From the NCBI RefSeq assembly GCF_002806995.1, contig NZ_NIHE01000002.1, positions 590,778 to 654,777 on the forward strand: a stretch of 64,000 nt of DNA. Direction: 5' to 3'. The stretch's first letter is position 1. Every line of letters begins with the position of its first letter. A model generated the notes under the pieces. The model ran no database searches. It was given only the letters and a program-made list of their open reading frames with translations, and was not told the DNA's origin. Source of the stretch: Confluentibacter lentus. GTDB lineage: Bacteria > Bacteroidota > Bacteroidia > Flavobacteriales > Flavobacteriaceae. Made by a program: the position numbers and the translations under genes. Positions 44,229-53,314 of the stretch are shown here, piece after piece.

Positions 44229-45671
44229 TCAAAAATTACAAGTCTTTATCTCTGTAACTCGCAACGTATTTACCATCCCTTTATCTTGAATAGGCATCGC
44301 GGCTAAACTGATGAGCATATCGCCCTCTTCTAAATAACCCATTTTACAAGCTATGGCATTAACATCTTCAATAGTTTCGTCTGTGCTTACAAACTTATCG
44401 TAATAAAAAGCACGAACGCCCCAAAGCAAACTCAATCTTGTTAATATGCGTTTGTTAGATGTGAAAACCAATATATGTGATAAAGGTCTCCAAGCTGAAA
44501 TTTGAAACGCTGTATAACCACTATTTGTTAATGTAGAAATGGCTTTGGCATTAATTTCGTTTGCCATATTGGCTGCATGATAACAAATTGATTTTGTAAT
44601 ATAACGGTTAGTACGAATGTGAGGTGGTAATTGTGGCACTTTAATCAATGGCGAGTTTTCCACGCTTTTTAAAATATTAGCCATTTGTCTGATAACCTGC
44701 ACTGGATACATACCAACGGATGTTTCACCAGAAAGCATCACAGCATCTGCCCCATCCATAACAGAGTTGGCAACATCGTTAACCTCAGCTCTTGTTGGTG
44801 TTAAGCTGGTAATCATGGTTTCCATCATTTGGGTAGCTATGATAACAGGTATTCTAGCTTTTTTCGCTCTTAATACCAATTGTTTTTGAATTAATGGTAC
44901 TTCTTCAGCAGGAACTTCCACGCCCAAATCGCCTCTTGCTACCATCAAACCGTCACAATGTGCTACAATCTTATCAATATTTTCTACCGCTTCCGGTTTT
45001 TCAATTTTTGCAATGATTGGTATTTTTTCCTCGCCATGTTCAGCTATTAAATCGCGTAGTTGAATCAAATCTTCGGCATGACGAACAAAGGATAAAGCAA
45101 TCCAATCTACATTTTGTTTAATAGCAAAAATGGCATCTTCTATATCTTTTTCCGTAAGTGCTGGCTGCGAAATATTGGTGTTTGGTAGGTTAACCCCTTT
45201 TTTAGATTTTAAAGGACCTCCTTGAACAACACGTGCTTTTACTTCTTTTTCTCCATCAGTTGAAACAACTACAAACATTAATTTTCCATCATCTAAAAGA
45301 ATGCGCTCTCCTGGTTTTGCGTCTTGTGGAAACCTATCATAGGTCATATAAACACGCTCTTTGGTGCCTACAAAGCGTTCTCCGGTGGCAAAAATAATTT
45401 CATCTCCAGGATTAACCATGACGTCGTCTTCCATAACTCCTACACGAAGTTTTGGACCTTGTAAATCTGCCAAAATAGCTGCTGTAAAACCAAATTCTTC
45501 ATTAAGGTCTCTTATCATTTTTATACGAGCGGCTACATCATTATAATCGGCATGCGAAAAATTGATTCTAAATACATCGGTACCTTCCTCGAGCATTCCT
45601 TTTAAAACTTCTTTGGTACTTGTTGCTGGTCCTAATGTGGCTACTATTTTGGTTTTTTTTCTTAATTGCAT
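44229..45671 (-). CDS. pyk: Pyruvate kinase
   Basis: This enzyme makes pyruvate and ATP from phosphoenolpyruvate, the last step of glycolysis. Motifs are KIVATLGPATSTKEVL at the start, DVFRINFSHADYND, ADLQGPKLRVG, the active-site signature IIAKIEKPEAVENID with its catalytic Lys, MVARGDLGVEVP and TRAEVNDVANSVMDGADAVMLSGETSVG. Length 480 is normal. Its ATG overlaps the preceding IPExxxVDY stop by one base (TAATG), so the two are translationally coupled, an arrangement common in Flavobacteriaceae. The last 85 bases are duplicated at 41272-41356. Confidence 0.97.
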   Translation of the reverse strand: MQLRKKTKIVATLGPATSTKEVLKGMLEEGTDVFRINFSHADYNDVAARIKMIRDLNEEFGFTAAILADLQGPKLRVGVMEDDVMVNPGDEIIFATGERFVGTKERVYMTYDRFPQDAKPGERILLDDGKLMFVVVSTDGEKEVKARVVQGGPLKSKKGVNLPNTNISQPALTEKDIEDAIFAIKQNVDWIALSFVRHAEDLIQLRDLIAEHGEEKIPIIAKIEKPEAVENIDKIVAHCDGLMVARGDLGVEVPAEEVPLIQKQLVLRAKKARIPVIIATQMMETMITSLTPTRAEVNDVANSVMDGADAVMLSGETSVGMYPVQVIRQMANILKSVENSPLIKVPQLPPHIRTNRYITKSICYHAANMANEINAKAISTLTNSGYTAFQISAWRPLSHILVFTSNKRILTRLSLLWGVRAFYYDKFVSTDETIEDVNAIACKMGYLEEGDMLISLAAMPIQDKGMVNTLRVTEIKTCNF

Positions 45672-46156
45672 TAGCTAAAAATTAAATTGTTTTTAGATTT
45701 TAATTGATTCCCATCAATGCTATAAGCCGTTGATATTTGGGGTATTTTTAATATGTTATCTATAATACGTTTTTCTTCGTTATCTTCAAATTCAGTATCA
45801 ATCTTTAAAAAAAAATTAACCTGTTTGTATTCTGGAATCAGGTAAAACGTTTTAGTGATCTTCTCTTCTGAATCGAATAATGATTGCTGATTTGTTTTTT
45901 GATATACTTCTGATTTGCAGATGTTATGCACTAAATTCCATGTTATTAAATATTTAGGGTCTTCCCATTCAAAAATGGAAAATATTGATTTTCCGTTGTT
46001 ATAATCTAAGTCTGATGGTTTTCTTTTAAGATGTATTTTCAAATACTCATTCAGAAGATATGCTAACCTATAATCTTCAACAGCGCAATAAATTGCTATT
46101 AAAGTATATGAAGCTTCTTCAAAAAAATCATCAAGAATAAGCTTGTGTACAGCCAT
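45671..46156 (-). CDS. IPExxxVDY family protein
   Basis: This 161-residue cytoplasmic protein of the Bacteroidota-specific IPExxxVDY family has its signature at YLIPEYKQVNFFLKID. Family function is unknown. The usual neighbours are present: pyk directly downstream with a one-base overlap and rnc upstream (about 120 bases). The start at 46156 (MAVHKLILDDFF) matches the family's usual N-terminus. Confidence 0.85.
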   Translation of the reverse strand: MAVHKLILDDFFEEASYTLIAIYCAVEDYRLAYLLNEYLKIHLKRKPSDLDYNNGKSIFSIFEWEDPKYLITWNLVHNICKSEVYQKTNQQSLFDSEEKITKTFYLIPEYKQVNFFLKIDTEFEDNEEKRIIDNILKIPQISTAYSIDGNQLKSKNNLIFS

Positions 46157-46274
46157 AAATTATAAATTGATGTAAATATAGTATTAATAATAAATAGTCA
46201 TTGTATCTTTTGCTTAATCTTAATTATGAAGTATAACTAAAACGTTATAGTTGGTTTTAATAATCGACATTCTT

Positions 46275-47015
46275 TTAAATTAATTTCGACATTCTATTTT
46301 GAAAAACGAAAAAAGCACGCTTTGATGCTTTTTCTTCGGCTTTTTTCTTAGAAGTTGCTCTAGCTTTTGCAATAACCTTTCCGTCTATGGAAAGTTTCAC
46401 CGAAAAATGCCTAATCTCATCGTTTCCAGTATCTTCGTAAACATGGTAACCAAAGGTTTTCTTCTCTTTTTGGCACCATTCAATAAGCAAGCTTTTATAG
46501 CTAATAACCTTGCCTTCAAGTGTTTCAATATCTACATATGGGATAATGACACGATTGTATATGAATTTTTCGCAATACTTATAGCCTTTGTCTAAAAATA
46601 TAGCCCCTACCAAAGCTTCAAACAAATTACCGTGGATATTATCTCCAAATTGCCCAGTTGGAATTTTACTTTCAACCAATTTTATGAGGTTTAATTCCCT
46701 TCCCAGTTCATTTAAATGTTCCCTACTAACTATTTTTGAGCGCATTTTAGTTAAATAGCCTTCATCGCCACTAGGTACTTCAAGAAATAAATGTGATGCA
46801 ATAACAGCGCTTAGCATGGCGTCTCCCAAGAATTCCAAACGTTCATAATTAATAACGTTTCCAATACTATCTTTAATATTCATGGAACGATGTGTAAACG
46901 CCGTTTCGTAGAATTTAATTTGCTTAGGCTTAAAGCCAAGTATTTTAGTTATTTCCATAAAAAAATTCCCGCTGCGTTTAAAACGGGAATTTAGTATGTT
47001 ACGAATGTAATTCAT
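46275..47015 (-). CDS. rnc: Ribonuclease III
   Basis: RNase III cuts double-stranded RNA in rRNA maturation and RNA turnover. The catalytic signature YERLEFLGDAMLSAVIA, the second acidic site NLFEALVGAIFLDKGY and a C-terminal dsRNA-binding domain (KSLLIEWCQKEKKTFGYHV...KARATSKKKAEEKASKRAF) are present. The start at 47015 (MNYIRNILNSRF) gives 246 residues. An alternative ATG at 46958 (MEITKILGFK) would drop 19 residues and lies right after a terminator-like hairpin. fabF ends 7 bases upstream, so the two are probably co-transcribed. Confidence 0.95.
   Translation of the reverse strand: MNYIRNILNSRFKRSGNFFMEITKILGFKPKQIKFYETAFTHRSMNIKDSIGNVINYERLEFLGDAMLSAVIASHLFLEVPSGDEGYLTKMRSKIVSREHLNELGRELNLIKLVESKIPTGQFGDNIHGNLFEALVGAIFLDKGYKYCEKFIYNRVIIPYVDIETLEGKVISYKSLLIEWCQKEKKTFGYHVYEDTGNDEIRHFSVKLSIDGKVIAKARATSKKKAEEKASKRAFFVFQNRMSKLI
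46963..46992 (-). promoter_or_regulatory. Terminator-like hairpin inside the 5' end of rnc
   Basis: AAATTCCCG (46963-46971) pairs perfectly with CGGGAATTT (46984-46992) around a 12-base loop. On the minus strand the stem runs into TTTTTTT and then the ATG at 46958. It has the form of an intrinsic terminator, 23 bases after the putative rnc ATG at 47015. It may end fabF transcripts (with rnc starting at 46958) or attenuate rnc. Confidence 0.5.
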
Positions 47016-47022
47016 TCGGGAT

Positions 47023-48273
47023 TTAATCTATTTTTTTGAACAATACACAGGCGTTGTGACCGCCAAATCCAAATGTATTGCTCATAGCTACTTTAACGTC
47101 TCGCTTTTGAGCCTTATTTAAAGTTAAATTTAATTCTGGATCAATGTTTTCGTCGACTGTTGAATGGTTAATTGTTGGTGGCACAATGCCATGCTCCATA
47201 GCTAAAATAACCGAAATGGCTTCAATAGCTCCGGCAGCACCCAATAAGTGACCCGTCATTGACTTTGTTGAATTAATATTAATTTTTTTAGCGTGGTCTC
47301 CAAATATTTCCGATATAGCCTTAAGCTCAGCAACATCTCCAAGAGGTGTTGAGGTTCCGTGTGTATTAATATGATCTACATCTTCGGCTTTTAGTCCAGC
47401 ATTCTCCAAACAATTTTTCATTACTGCTATAACGCCAATACCATCTGGATGCGGTGCTGTCATGTGGTAAGCATCAGAGGATAATCCACCACCAAGAAAC
47501 TCAGCATAAATTTTAGCGCCTCTTGCTTTAGCGTGCTCATAGTCTTCTAAAACAAGTGCACCTGCGCCTTCGCCAAGAACAAATCCATCTCTTGTACCAT
47601 CAAATGGTCTGGATGCTGTTTCAGGACTTTCATTTCTGGTTGATAAAGCATGCATGGCATTAAAACCTCCCATACCCGCAATGGTAACTGCTGCTTCACT
47701 TCCCCCTGTAACAATAACATCACAATGCCCTAAACGAATCATGTTTAAAGCATCAAACATAGCATTTGCTGAAGAAGCACAGGCAGAAACCGTGGTATAG
47801 TTTGGCCCCATGAAACCATATTTAATAGAAATGTTGGCAGGAGCAATATCTGCAATCATTTTAGGAATAAAAAATGGATTAAACCTAGGAGTTCCATCAC
47901 CGCCAGCAAAGTTCAAAACTTCTTGCTGGAACGTTTCCAATCCCCCAATACCAGCGCCCCATATAACACCTACTCTTAACTTATTTACTTCGTCTAGATT
48001 TAATTTGGCATCGGCAATGGCTTCATCGGCAGCAACCATAGCGTACTGCGCAAACTTGTCCATTTTTCTAGCCTCCTTTTTATCAATAAAGTCGGTAACT
48101 TCAAAACCCTTTAATTCGCAAGCAAATTTGGTCTTGAATTTTTCGGTATCATAATATGTTATAGGCGCAGCACCACTTTTTCCACTAACTAAGCCCTCCC
48201 AATATTCGTCTATGGTATTGCCAATTGGTGTTAAAGCTCCTAATCCTGTGACTACAACTCGCTTTAATTCCAT
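47023..48273 (-). CDS. fabF: Beta-ketoacyl-ACP synthase II
   Basis: FabF elongates fatty acids by condensing malonyl-ACP with acyl-ACP. The Cys-His-His triad is visible in TVSACASSANAM, NTHGTSTPLGD and STKSMTGHLLGAAGAIEA. Length (416 residues) and the start MELKRVVVTGLGALTPIG are typical. acpP lies 12 bases upstream and rnc 7 bases downstream, the standard flavobacterial acpP-fabF-rnc order. Confidence 0.97.
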   Translation of the reverse strand: MELKRVVVTGLGALTPIGNTIDEYWEGLVSGKSGAAPITYYDTEKFKTKFACELKGFEVTDFIDKKEARKMDKFAQYAMVAADEAIADAKLNLDEVNKLRVGVIWGAGIGGLETFQQEVLNFAGGDGTPRFNPFFIPKMIADIAPANISIKYGFMGPNYTTVSACASSANAMFDALNMIRLGHCDVIVTGGSEAAVTIAGMGGFNAMHALSTRNESPETASRPFDGTRDGFVLGEGAGALVLEDYEHAKARGAKIYAEFLGGGLSSDAYHMTAPHPDGIGVIAVMKNCLENAGLKAEDVDHINTHGTSTPLGDVAELKAISEIFGDHAKKININSTKSMTGHLLGAAGAIEAISVILAMEHGIVPPTINHSTVDENIDPELNLTLNKAQKRDVKVAMSNTFGFGGHNACVLFKKID

Positions 48274-48285
48274 AAAATGTAATGC

Positions 48286-48519
48286 TTATTTTGCCGCTTC
48301 TATATAAGAAATAGCTTGACCAACTGTTGCGATGTTCTCAGCTTGGTCGTCTGGAATTTGGATGTCAAATTCTTTTTCGAATTCCATGATTAATTCTACA
48401 GTGTCTAATGAGTCTGCTCCTAAATCGTTAGTGAAGCTAGCTTCCGTTACAACTTCGTTCTCATCAACTCCCAATTTGTCTACGATAATCGCTTTTACTC
48501 TTGATGCAATGTCTGACAT
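48286..48519 (-). CDS. acpP: Acyl carrier protein
   Basis: This 77-residue acidic protein carries fatty-acyl intermediates on a phosphopantetheine arm attached to the Ser of [20 protein letters not shown]. It is the first gene of the acpP-fabF-rnc run. A TATTTTTG box on the minus strand (48558-48551) matches the Bacteroidota -7 element about 30 bases upstream of the ATG. A TTTG further up is only 14 bases away, shorter than usual. Confidence 0.97.
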   Translation of the reverse strand: MSDIASRVKAIIVDKLGVDENEVVTEASFTNDLGADSLDTVELIMEFEKEFDIQIPDDQAENIATVGQAISYIEAAK

Positions 48520-48792
48520 AATCTTTTAATTTTAAGTTTTAATTAGTTGGCAAAAATAAAAAACTTTATTTTCAAAACACATCTTTAATTTAAAAATATG
48601 ATTGTAATTTACTAAAATAAGTTTTAAGTATTTTTATTTTAACCATAATAATGTTAATAATTATTCTTTTTTTTGTTTTTGAATTTTTAAAGTGTGAATC
48701 TGTTTCTTAAAAATAGACTCATAAATTTTACGGGGCAATCTATTAAATTAAATACGAATAATATCAAATAACTTAAAATATAAAAGTAATAA

Positions 48793-49365
48793 ATGAAACG
48801 TATTGTAATTTTTGCGTCTGGAAGTGGGACTAATGCTGAAAATTTAATCAAGTTTTTTCAAAACAGACATAATGCTTCTGTTGTTCTAGTTCTTACCAAC
48901 AATGCTTATGCCAAAGTTTTAGATAGATGTAAAAACCTTAAAGTAAGTGCCATGTCTTTCAATAAAATAGCATTTACAGAAACAAATGATGTACTTAATG
49001 TTTTAAAAGCTTCAAACCCTGACCTCATCATACTTGCCGGCTTTTTATGGAAGTTTCCAGAGGCTATTTTAAATGAATTTCCTAACAAAGTCATTAATAT
49101 ACACCCAGCGCTGTTGCCTAAATATGGCGGAAAGGGCATGTTTGGCATGCATATTCATGAAGCCGTTGTAGGAAATAAAGAAACCGAAACAGGAATTACC
49201 ATTCATTATGTTAACGAGCATTATGATGAAGGTGCCATTATATTCCAAGCAAAATGCGACGTAAGACCTTCCGACTCTGCGGACGATGTTGCTGCAAAAA
49301 TCCATGAATTGGAGATGGAACATTTTCCTGAAGTTGTGGAAAAGTTGCTTTTGAATAATCTTTGA
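48793..49365 (+). CDS. purN: Phosphoribosylglycinamide formyltransferase
   Basis: PurN transfers the formyl group of 10-formyl-THF to GAR in purine synthesis. It has FASGSGTNAENLIKFF for the phosphate loop, the catalytic Asn-His pair in VINIHPALLPKYGGKGM, and Asp in HYVNEHYDEGAI. The length of 190 residues is normal. It is divergent from acpP across a 273-base AT-rich region in which I see no gene. The RNase H gene follows 34 bases downstream. Confidence 0.96.
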   Translation: MKRIVIFASGSGTNAENLIKFFQNRHNASVVLVLTNNAYAKVLDRCKNLKVSAMSFNKIAFTETNDVLNVLKASNPDLIILAGFLWKFPEAILNEFPNKVINIHPALLPKYGGKGMFGMHIHEAVVGNKETETGITIHYVNEHYDEGAIIFQAKCDVRPSDSADDVAAKIHELEMEHFPEVVEKLLLNNL

Positions 49366-49399
49366 AATTAAAAGATTTCTGCCTTCGCAGGAATGTAAA

Positions 49400-50041
49400 A
49401 TGAATAAGAAGAAAAAAAAATATTATACCGTTTGGAAAGGACATCACACAGGTGTTTTTGAAACTTGGAATGATTGTAAAGCACAAATAACCCATTTTGA
49501 AGGTGCTCAATACAAATCTTTTGAAACTTTTGAAGCCGCTAAACAAGCCTTAAAAGGCAATTACTTCGATTATATTGGAAATAAAACGGATTTTAAAAGC
49601 GGTTTATCCTCTGAACAACTTAAAAAAATAGGGCTACCAAATTACAATTCCATTTCTGTAGATGCTGCATCAAGTGGGAATCCTGGTATTATGGAATATC
49701 GGGGCGTGGATACCCAAACAAAAAAACAATTATTTATTCAAGGCCCTTTTGAAGAAGGCACCAACAATATAGGTGAGTTTTTGGCCATTGTTCACGGATT
49801 GGCTCTTTTAAAAAAACACGATAGTGACAAACTTATTTACACCGACTCTAAAACTGCCATAAGCTGGGTAAAAAAGAAAACTTGCAATACTAAACTAGAG
49901 CGCAGCCCAAAAAACGAAAAGCTGTTTGAATTGATTGAAAGAGCTTTAAATTGGTTAAAAACAAACAGCTACAAAACCGTCATTGTTAAATGGGAAACCA
50001 AAGCTTGGGGAGAAATTCCAGCCGATTTTGGACGAAAATAA
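49400..50041 (+). CDS. Ribonuclease H with N-terminal viroplasmin-type domain
   Basis: This 213-residue enzyme has an N-terminal hybrid-binding domain of the caulimovirus viroplasmin type (KKYYTVWKGHHTGVFETWNDCKAQITHFEGAQYKSFETFEAAKQAL) and a C-terminal RNase H domain. The acidic catalytic residues are D in SVDAASSGNPG, E in NNIGEFLAIVHG, D in IYTDSKTAISW and the final D in IPADFGRK. It degrades the RNA strand of RNA-DNA hybrids. The start is ATG 49400, followed by a lysine-rich leader (NKKKKK). Confidence 0.93.
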   Translation: MNKKKKKYYTVWKGHHTGVFETWNDCKAQITHFEGAQYKSFETFEAAKQALKGNYFDYIGNKTDFKSGLSSEQLKKIGLPNYNSISVDAASSGNPGIMEYRGVDTQTKKQLFIQGPFEEGTNNIGEFLAIVHGLALLKKHDSDKLIYTDSKTAISWVKKKTCNTKLERSPKNEKLFELIERALNWLKTNSYKTVIVKWETKAWGEIPADFGRK

Positions 50042-50098
50042 ATTCGGTTTTTAGCGTTTAAAAAACTTATATTTGCACAAAAATTTAAAAACTCCTTC

Positions 50099-51025
50099 AT
50101 GGGTAAATTAGTAATTGTTGGTACCTTAGCTTTTGATGCTATTGAGACGCCTTTCGGAAAAACTGATAAGATTCTTGGTGGTGCCGCAACTTATATTGGT
50201 TTATCAGCCTCGCAATTTAATGTGGATGCTGCCATTGTTTCTATAGTTGGCGGTGATTTTCCTCAAGAGTATTTAGACCTTCTTTCAAATAAAAACATAG
50301 ATATTTCTGGTGTTGAAATCGTTAAAAATGGTAAAACATTTTTTTGGAGTGGTAAATACCACAACGATATGAATTCCCGAGACACCTTAGCTACGGAGTT
50401 AAATACCCTTGCGGATTTTAATCCAATTGTTCCAGAAGATTATCGAGATGCCGATATTGTTATGTTAGGAAATCTACATCCGCTCGTCCAATTAAGTGTT
50501 CTAAATCAAATGACTGTAAAACCTAAGTTAGTGATTTTAGATACCATGAATTTTTGGATGGATTGCGCTTTGAAAGATTTGCATACCGTGATTAAAAAAA
50601 TTGACGTGATTACCATTAATGATGAAGAAGCTAGACAACTTACTGGAGAATATTCTTTAGTGGTGGCTGCTAGGAAAATTCATAGTATGGGGCCAAAATA
50701 TGTGGTTATAAAAAAAGGAGAACATGGTGCGCTTTTGTTTAATGGTGATAATGTGTTTTTTGCGCCAGCACTTCCGTTAGAAGAAGTTTTTGACCCTACA
50801 GGTGCTGGTGATACGTTTGCAGGGGGTTTTGCCGGCTATATTGCCAAAACAGGAGATACTTCTTTTGAAAACATGAAGAACGCTATCATTCATGGCTCTA
50901 CCTTAGCGTCATTTTGTGTCGAAAAATTTGGAACAGAGCGTATGCAAGATTTATCAAATAAAGAAGTCCATAAAAGGTTACTTCAATTTAAACAGTTGAC
51001 CCAATTTGAAATAGAATTAGCATAA
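50099..51025 (+). CDS. PfkB-family sugar or nucleoside kinase
   Basis: This 308-residue ribokinase-fold kinase has an N-terminal GTLAFDAIETPFGK, substrate lid DKILGGAATYIGLSASQF, and the C-terminal PfkB signature DPTGAGDTFAGGFAGYIA with the catalytic Asp. Another conserved block is VITINDEEARQLTGE. The substrate is not readable from the sequence; close neighbours with purine genes hint at a nucleoside or ribose-like substrate. It is followed by a strong terminator and then the amidophosphoribosyltransferase gene. Confidence 0.9.
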   Translation: MGKLVIVGTLAFDAIETPFGKTDKILGGAATYIGLSASQFNVDAAIVSIVGGDFPQEYLDLLSNKNIDISGVEIVKNGKTFFWSGKYHNDMNSRDTLATELNTLADFNPIVPEDYRDADIVMLGNLHPLVQLSVLNQMTVKPKLVILDTMNFWMDCALKDLHTVIKKIDVITINDEEARQLTGEYSLVVAARKIHSMGPKYVVIKKGEHGALLFNGDNVFFAPALPLEEVFDPTGAGDTFAGGFAGYIAKTGDTSFENMKNAIIHGSTLASFCVEKFGTERMQDLSNKEVHKRLLQFKQLTQFEIELA

Positions 51026-51030
51026 CATAT

Positions 51031-51057
51031 CGCGCTCCTAAAAAGAGCGCGTTTTTT
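51031..51057 (+). terminator. Terminator after the PfkB kinase gene
   Basis: CGCGCTC (51031-51037) pairs with GAGCGCG (51045-51051) around a 7-base loop, followed by TTTTTT. It starts six bases after the stop codon. Confidence 0.88.
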
Positions 51058-51087
51058 AATTAATAAAATTTATTCAAGTATACAATA

Positions 51088-52986
51088 ATGAGTGATGCTT
51101 TAAAACACGAATGTGGAATTGCAGTTATAAGACTTTTAAAACCTCTTGAGTTTTACAAGGAAAAATATGGCAGTGCTTTTTATGGGGTAAACAAAATGTA
51201 CCTTATGATGGAAAAACAACATAACCGTGGTCAAGATGGTGCTGGTTTTGCGAGCATTAAACTAAACACAAAACCCGGTGAGCGTTACATTAGCAGGGTG
51301 CGTTCTGTACAGCAGCAACCCATTCAAGATATTTTTGCTCAAATCAATGAACGAATTAATAAGGAATTAACCGAAAATCCGGAATATGTAGATAATGTGG
51401 AGCTTCAAAAAAGACATATTCCATACATAGGCGAAGTATTATTAGGGCACGTTCGTTATGGTACTTTTGGAAAAAATAGCGTTGAAAGTGTGCATCCGTT
51501 TTTAAGACAAAATAACTGGATGCACCGCAATTTAATTATGGCAGGAAACTTTAACATGACTAATGTTAAAGAGTTATTTAAAAATCTTGTTGATCTTGGG
51601 CAGCATCCAAAAGAATATACCGATACCATAACCATTATGGAAAAAATCGGTCACTTTTTGGATGACGCCGTAAGCAAAATTTATAAAGAAGTAAAAAAAG
51701 AAGGTTACAATAAAATGGAAGCTTCGCCATTAATTGCCGAACGTTTAAATGTTGCCAAAATTTTAAAACGTGCCGCTAAAAATTGGGACGGTGGCTATGC
51801 GATGGCTGGACTGATTGGTCACGGCGATTCCTTTGTTCTTAGAGACCCTGCAGGCATCCGTCCAGCATATTATTATAAAGATGATGAGGTGGTTGTTATA
51901 GCTTCGGAAAGACCAGTGATACAAACTGTTTTTAATGTTGAATACAAAGATGTGAAAGAGTTAGCTCCTGGACATGCCATCATCACAAAAAAATCCGGAG
52001 ATACTAAAATCAAAAAAATATTAGAGCCTTTAGAACGAAAAGCATGTTCTTTTGAACGTATTTATTTTTCAAGGGGAAGTGATGCAGAAATTTATCAAGA
52101 ACGTAAAATGCTTGGGAAATTATTGATGCCAAAAGTTTTGGACGCTATTAATAACGATACCAAAAATACGGTGTTTTCATATATTCCTAATACAGCGGAA
52201 ACATCGTTTTATGGTATGGTAGAAACTGTGGAAGACTTTCTTAATGAAAAGAAAACAGCGGCTATTTTAAAAGGTAACTACAAATTATCGGCTGAAAAAG
52301 TAACCCAAATTCTTTCTGAAAGACCTCGGATAGAAAAAATTGCCATAAAAGATGCTAAATTAAGAACGTTTATTACCGAAGATAGTAGTAGAGACGATTT
52401 AGTAGCTCATGTTTACGATATTACTTATGGCGTTATCAAACCCACAGATAATTTAGTAATCATTGATGATAGTATTGTGAGAGGTACTACTTTGAAAAAA
52501 AGTATCATTAAAATGCTGGATAGACTGCATCCCAAAAAAATCGTGGTGGTGTCTTCTGCGCCTCAAATACGTTATCCGGATTGTTATGGTATTGATATGG
52601 CAAATTTAGAAGGATTAGTCGCTTTTAGAGCCGCTATGGAATTATTGCAAGATATTGGCAAATACCACATTATTGAAGAAATATATAAAAGGTGTAAGGC
52701 TCAAGAAGATTTAGACGATATAGATGTACAAAACTTTGTTAAAGAAGTGTATGCGCCATTTACAGATGAGCAAATTTCTGATAAAATTGCCGCCTTGCTA
52801 AGTGATGTCGGTGTAAAAGCAGAAGTGAAAATTATTTTCCAATCTGTTGAGAATTTACATAAAGCTTGCCCAAAACATTTAGGTGATTGGTACTTTACTG
52901 GAAACTACCCAACTGTTGGCGGAAATAGAGTTGTAAACCGCGCATTTATAAACTTTTATGAAGGCAATAAAGAACGTGCCTATTAA
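51088..52986 (+). CDS. Amidophosphoribosyltransferase-like protein, long form
   Basis: This has an N-terminal class II glutamine amidotransferase domain (HECGIAVIRL with C9 as candidate nucleophile after a short propeptide; EKQHNRGQDGAGFASI; LGHVRYGTFG) and a C-terminal phosphoribosyltransferase domain with the PRPP loop NLVIIDDSIVRGTTLKKS. At 632 residues it is longer than typical PurF (about 500); extra sequence sits in both domains and at the C-terminus. It may be a paralog rather than the main purine-pathway PurF, so I give no symbol. It stands alone between a terminator and the small RNA pair. Confidence 0.88.
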   Translation: MSDALKHECGIAVIRLLKPLEFYKEKYGSAFYGVNKMYLMMEKQHNRGQDGAGFASIKLNTKPGERYISRVRSVQQQPIQDIFAQINERINKELTENPEYVDNVELQKRHIPYIGEVLLGHVRYGTFGKNSVESVHPFLRQNNWMHRNLIMAGNFNMTNVKELFKNLVDLGQHPKEYTDTITIMEKIGHFLDDAVSKIYKEVKKEGYNKMEASPLIAERLNVAKILKRAAKNWDGGYAMAGLIGHGDSFVLRDPAGIRPAYYYKDDEVVVIASERPVIQTVFNVEYKDVKELAPGHAIITKKSGDTKIKKILEPLERKACSFERIYFSRGSDAEIYQERKMLGKLLMPKVLDAINNDTKNTVFSYIPNTAETSFYGMVETVEDFLNEKKTAAILKGNYKLSAEKVTQILSERPRIEKIAIKDAKLRTFITEDSSRDDLVAHVYDITYGVIKPTDNLVIIDDSIVRGTTLKKSIIKMLDRLHPKKIVVVSSAPQIRYPDCYGIDMANLEGLVAFRAAMELLQDIGKYHIIEEIYKRCKAQEDLDDIDVQNFVKEVYAPFTDEQISDKIAALLSDVGVKAEVKIIFQSVENLHKACPKHLGDWYFTGNYPTVGGNRVVNRAFINFYEGNKERAY

Positions 52987-53100
52987 TTATATTATTTTCA
53001 AAATTTAACGTTTAATCCTAAAAATTCACATTTAGTCCGAAATAAATGCGTTTCATCTAAAAAATAATTAGGTTTTAACAAATACATATAAATTAGACCT

Positions 53101-53172
53101 ACCATAACATAAGTAGGTTAAGTTCATGGTAGATTTGGGGCAAAAAAAGGTGAACATCTGTTCGCCTTTTTT
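53101..53172 (+). ncRNA. Small structured RNA, copy 1, ending in its own terminator
   Basis: The first part forms a hairpin, ACCATAAC...GTTCATGGT (a 5-bp ACCAT/ATGGT stem extended by AAC/GTT past a bulged C). The linker AGATTTGGGGC and an A-run follow. The second hairpin AGGTGAAC-ATCT-GTTCGCCT with a T-run is an intrinsic terminator. A near-identical copy lies 214 bases downstream. No protein is encoded. The 475-base gap holds only these two units and a sod terminator. Confidence 0.65.
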
Positions 53173-53314
53173 TATGCTTTTTAGTTTCGTATTTAGGGAT
53201 TTCACTTCTTATCATCTTAAGCCTAATAAAGGCTTATAAATCCGCTTAAGCCAATAAATATGTAGTTTAACTAAAATATTTCCTGAAACTATTTCTCGTT
53301 TATATATTTGAACC

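Noticed and set aside
14281-44316. One single integrative element from tRNA-Leu to pyk
   Set aside because: No integrase gene and no repeat of the tRNA end were found; only the 41357-44231 segment has matching flanking repeats.
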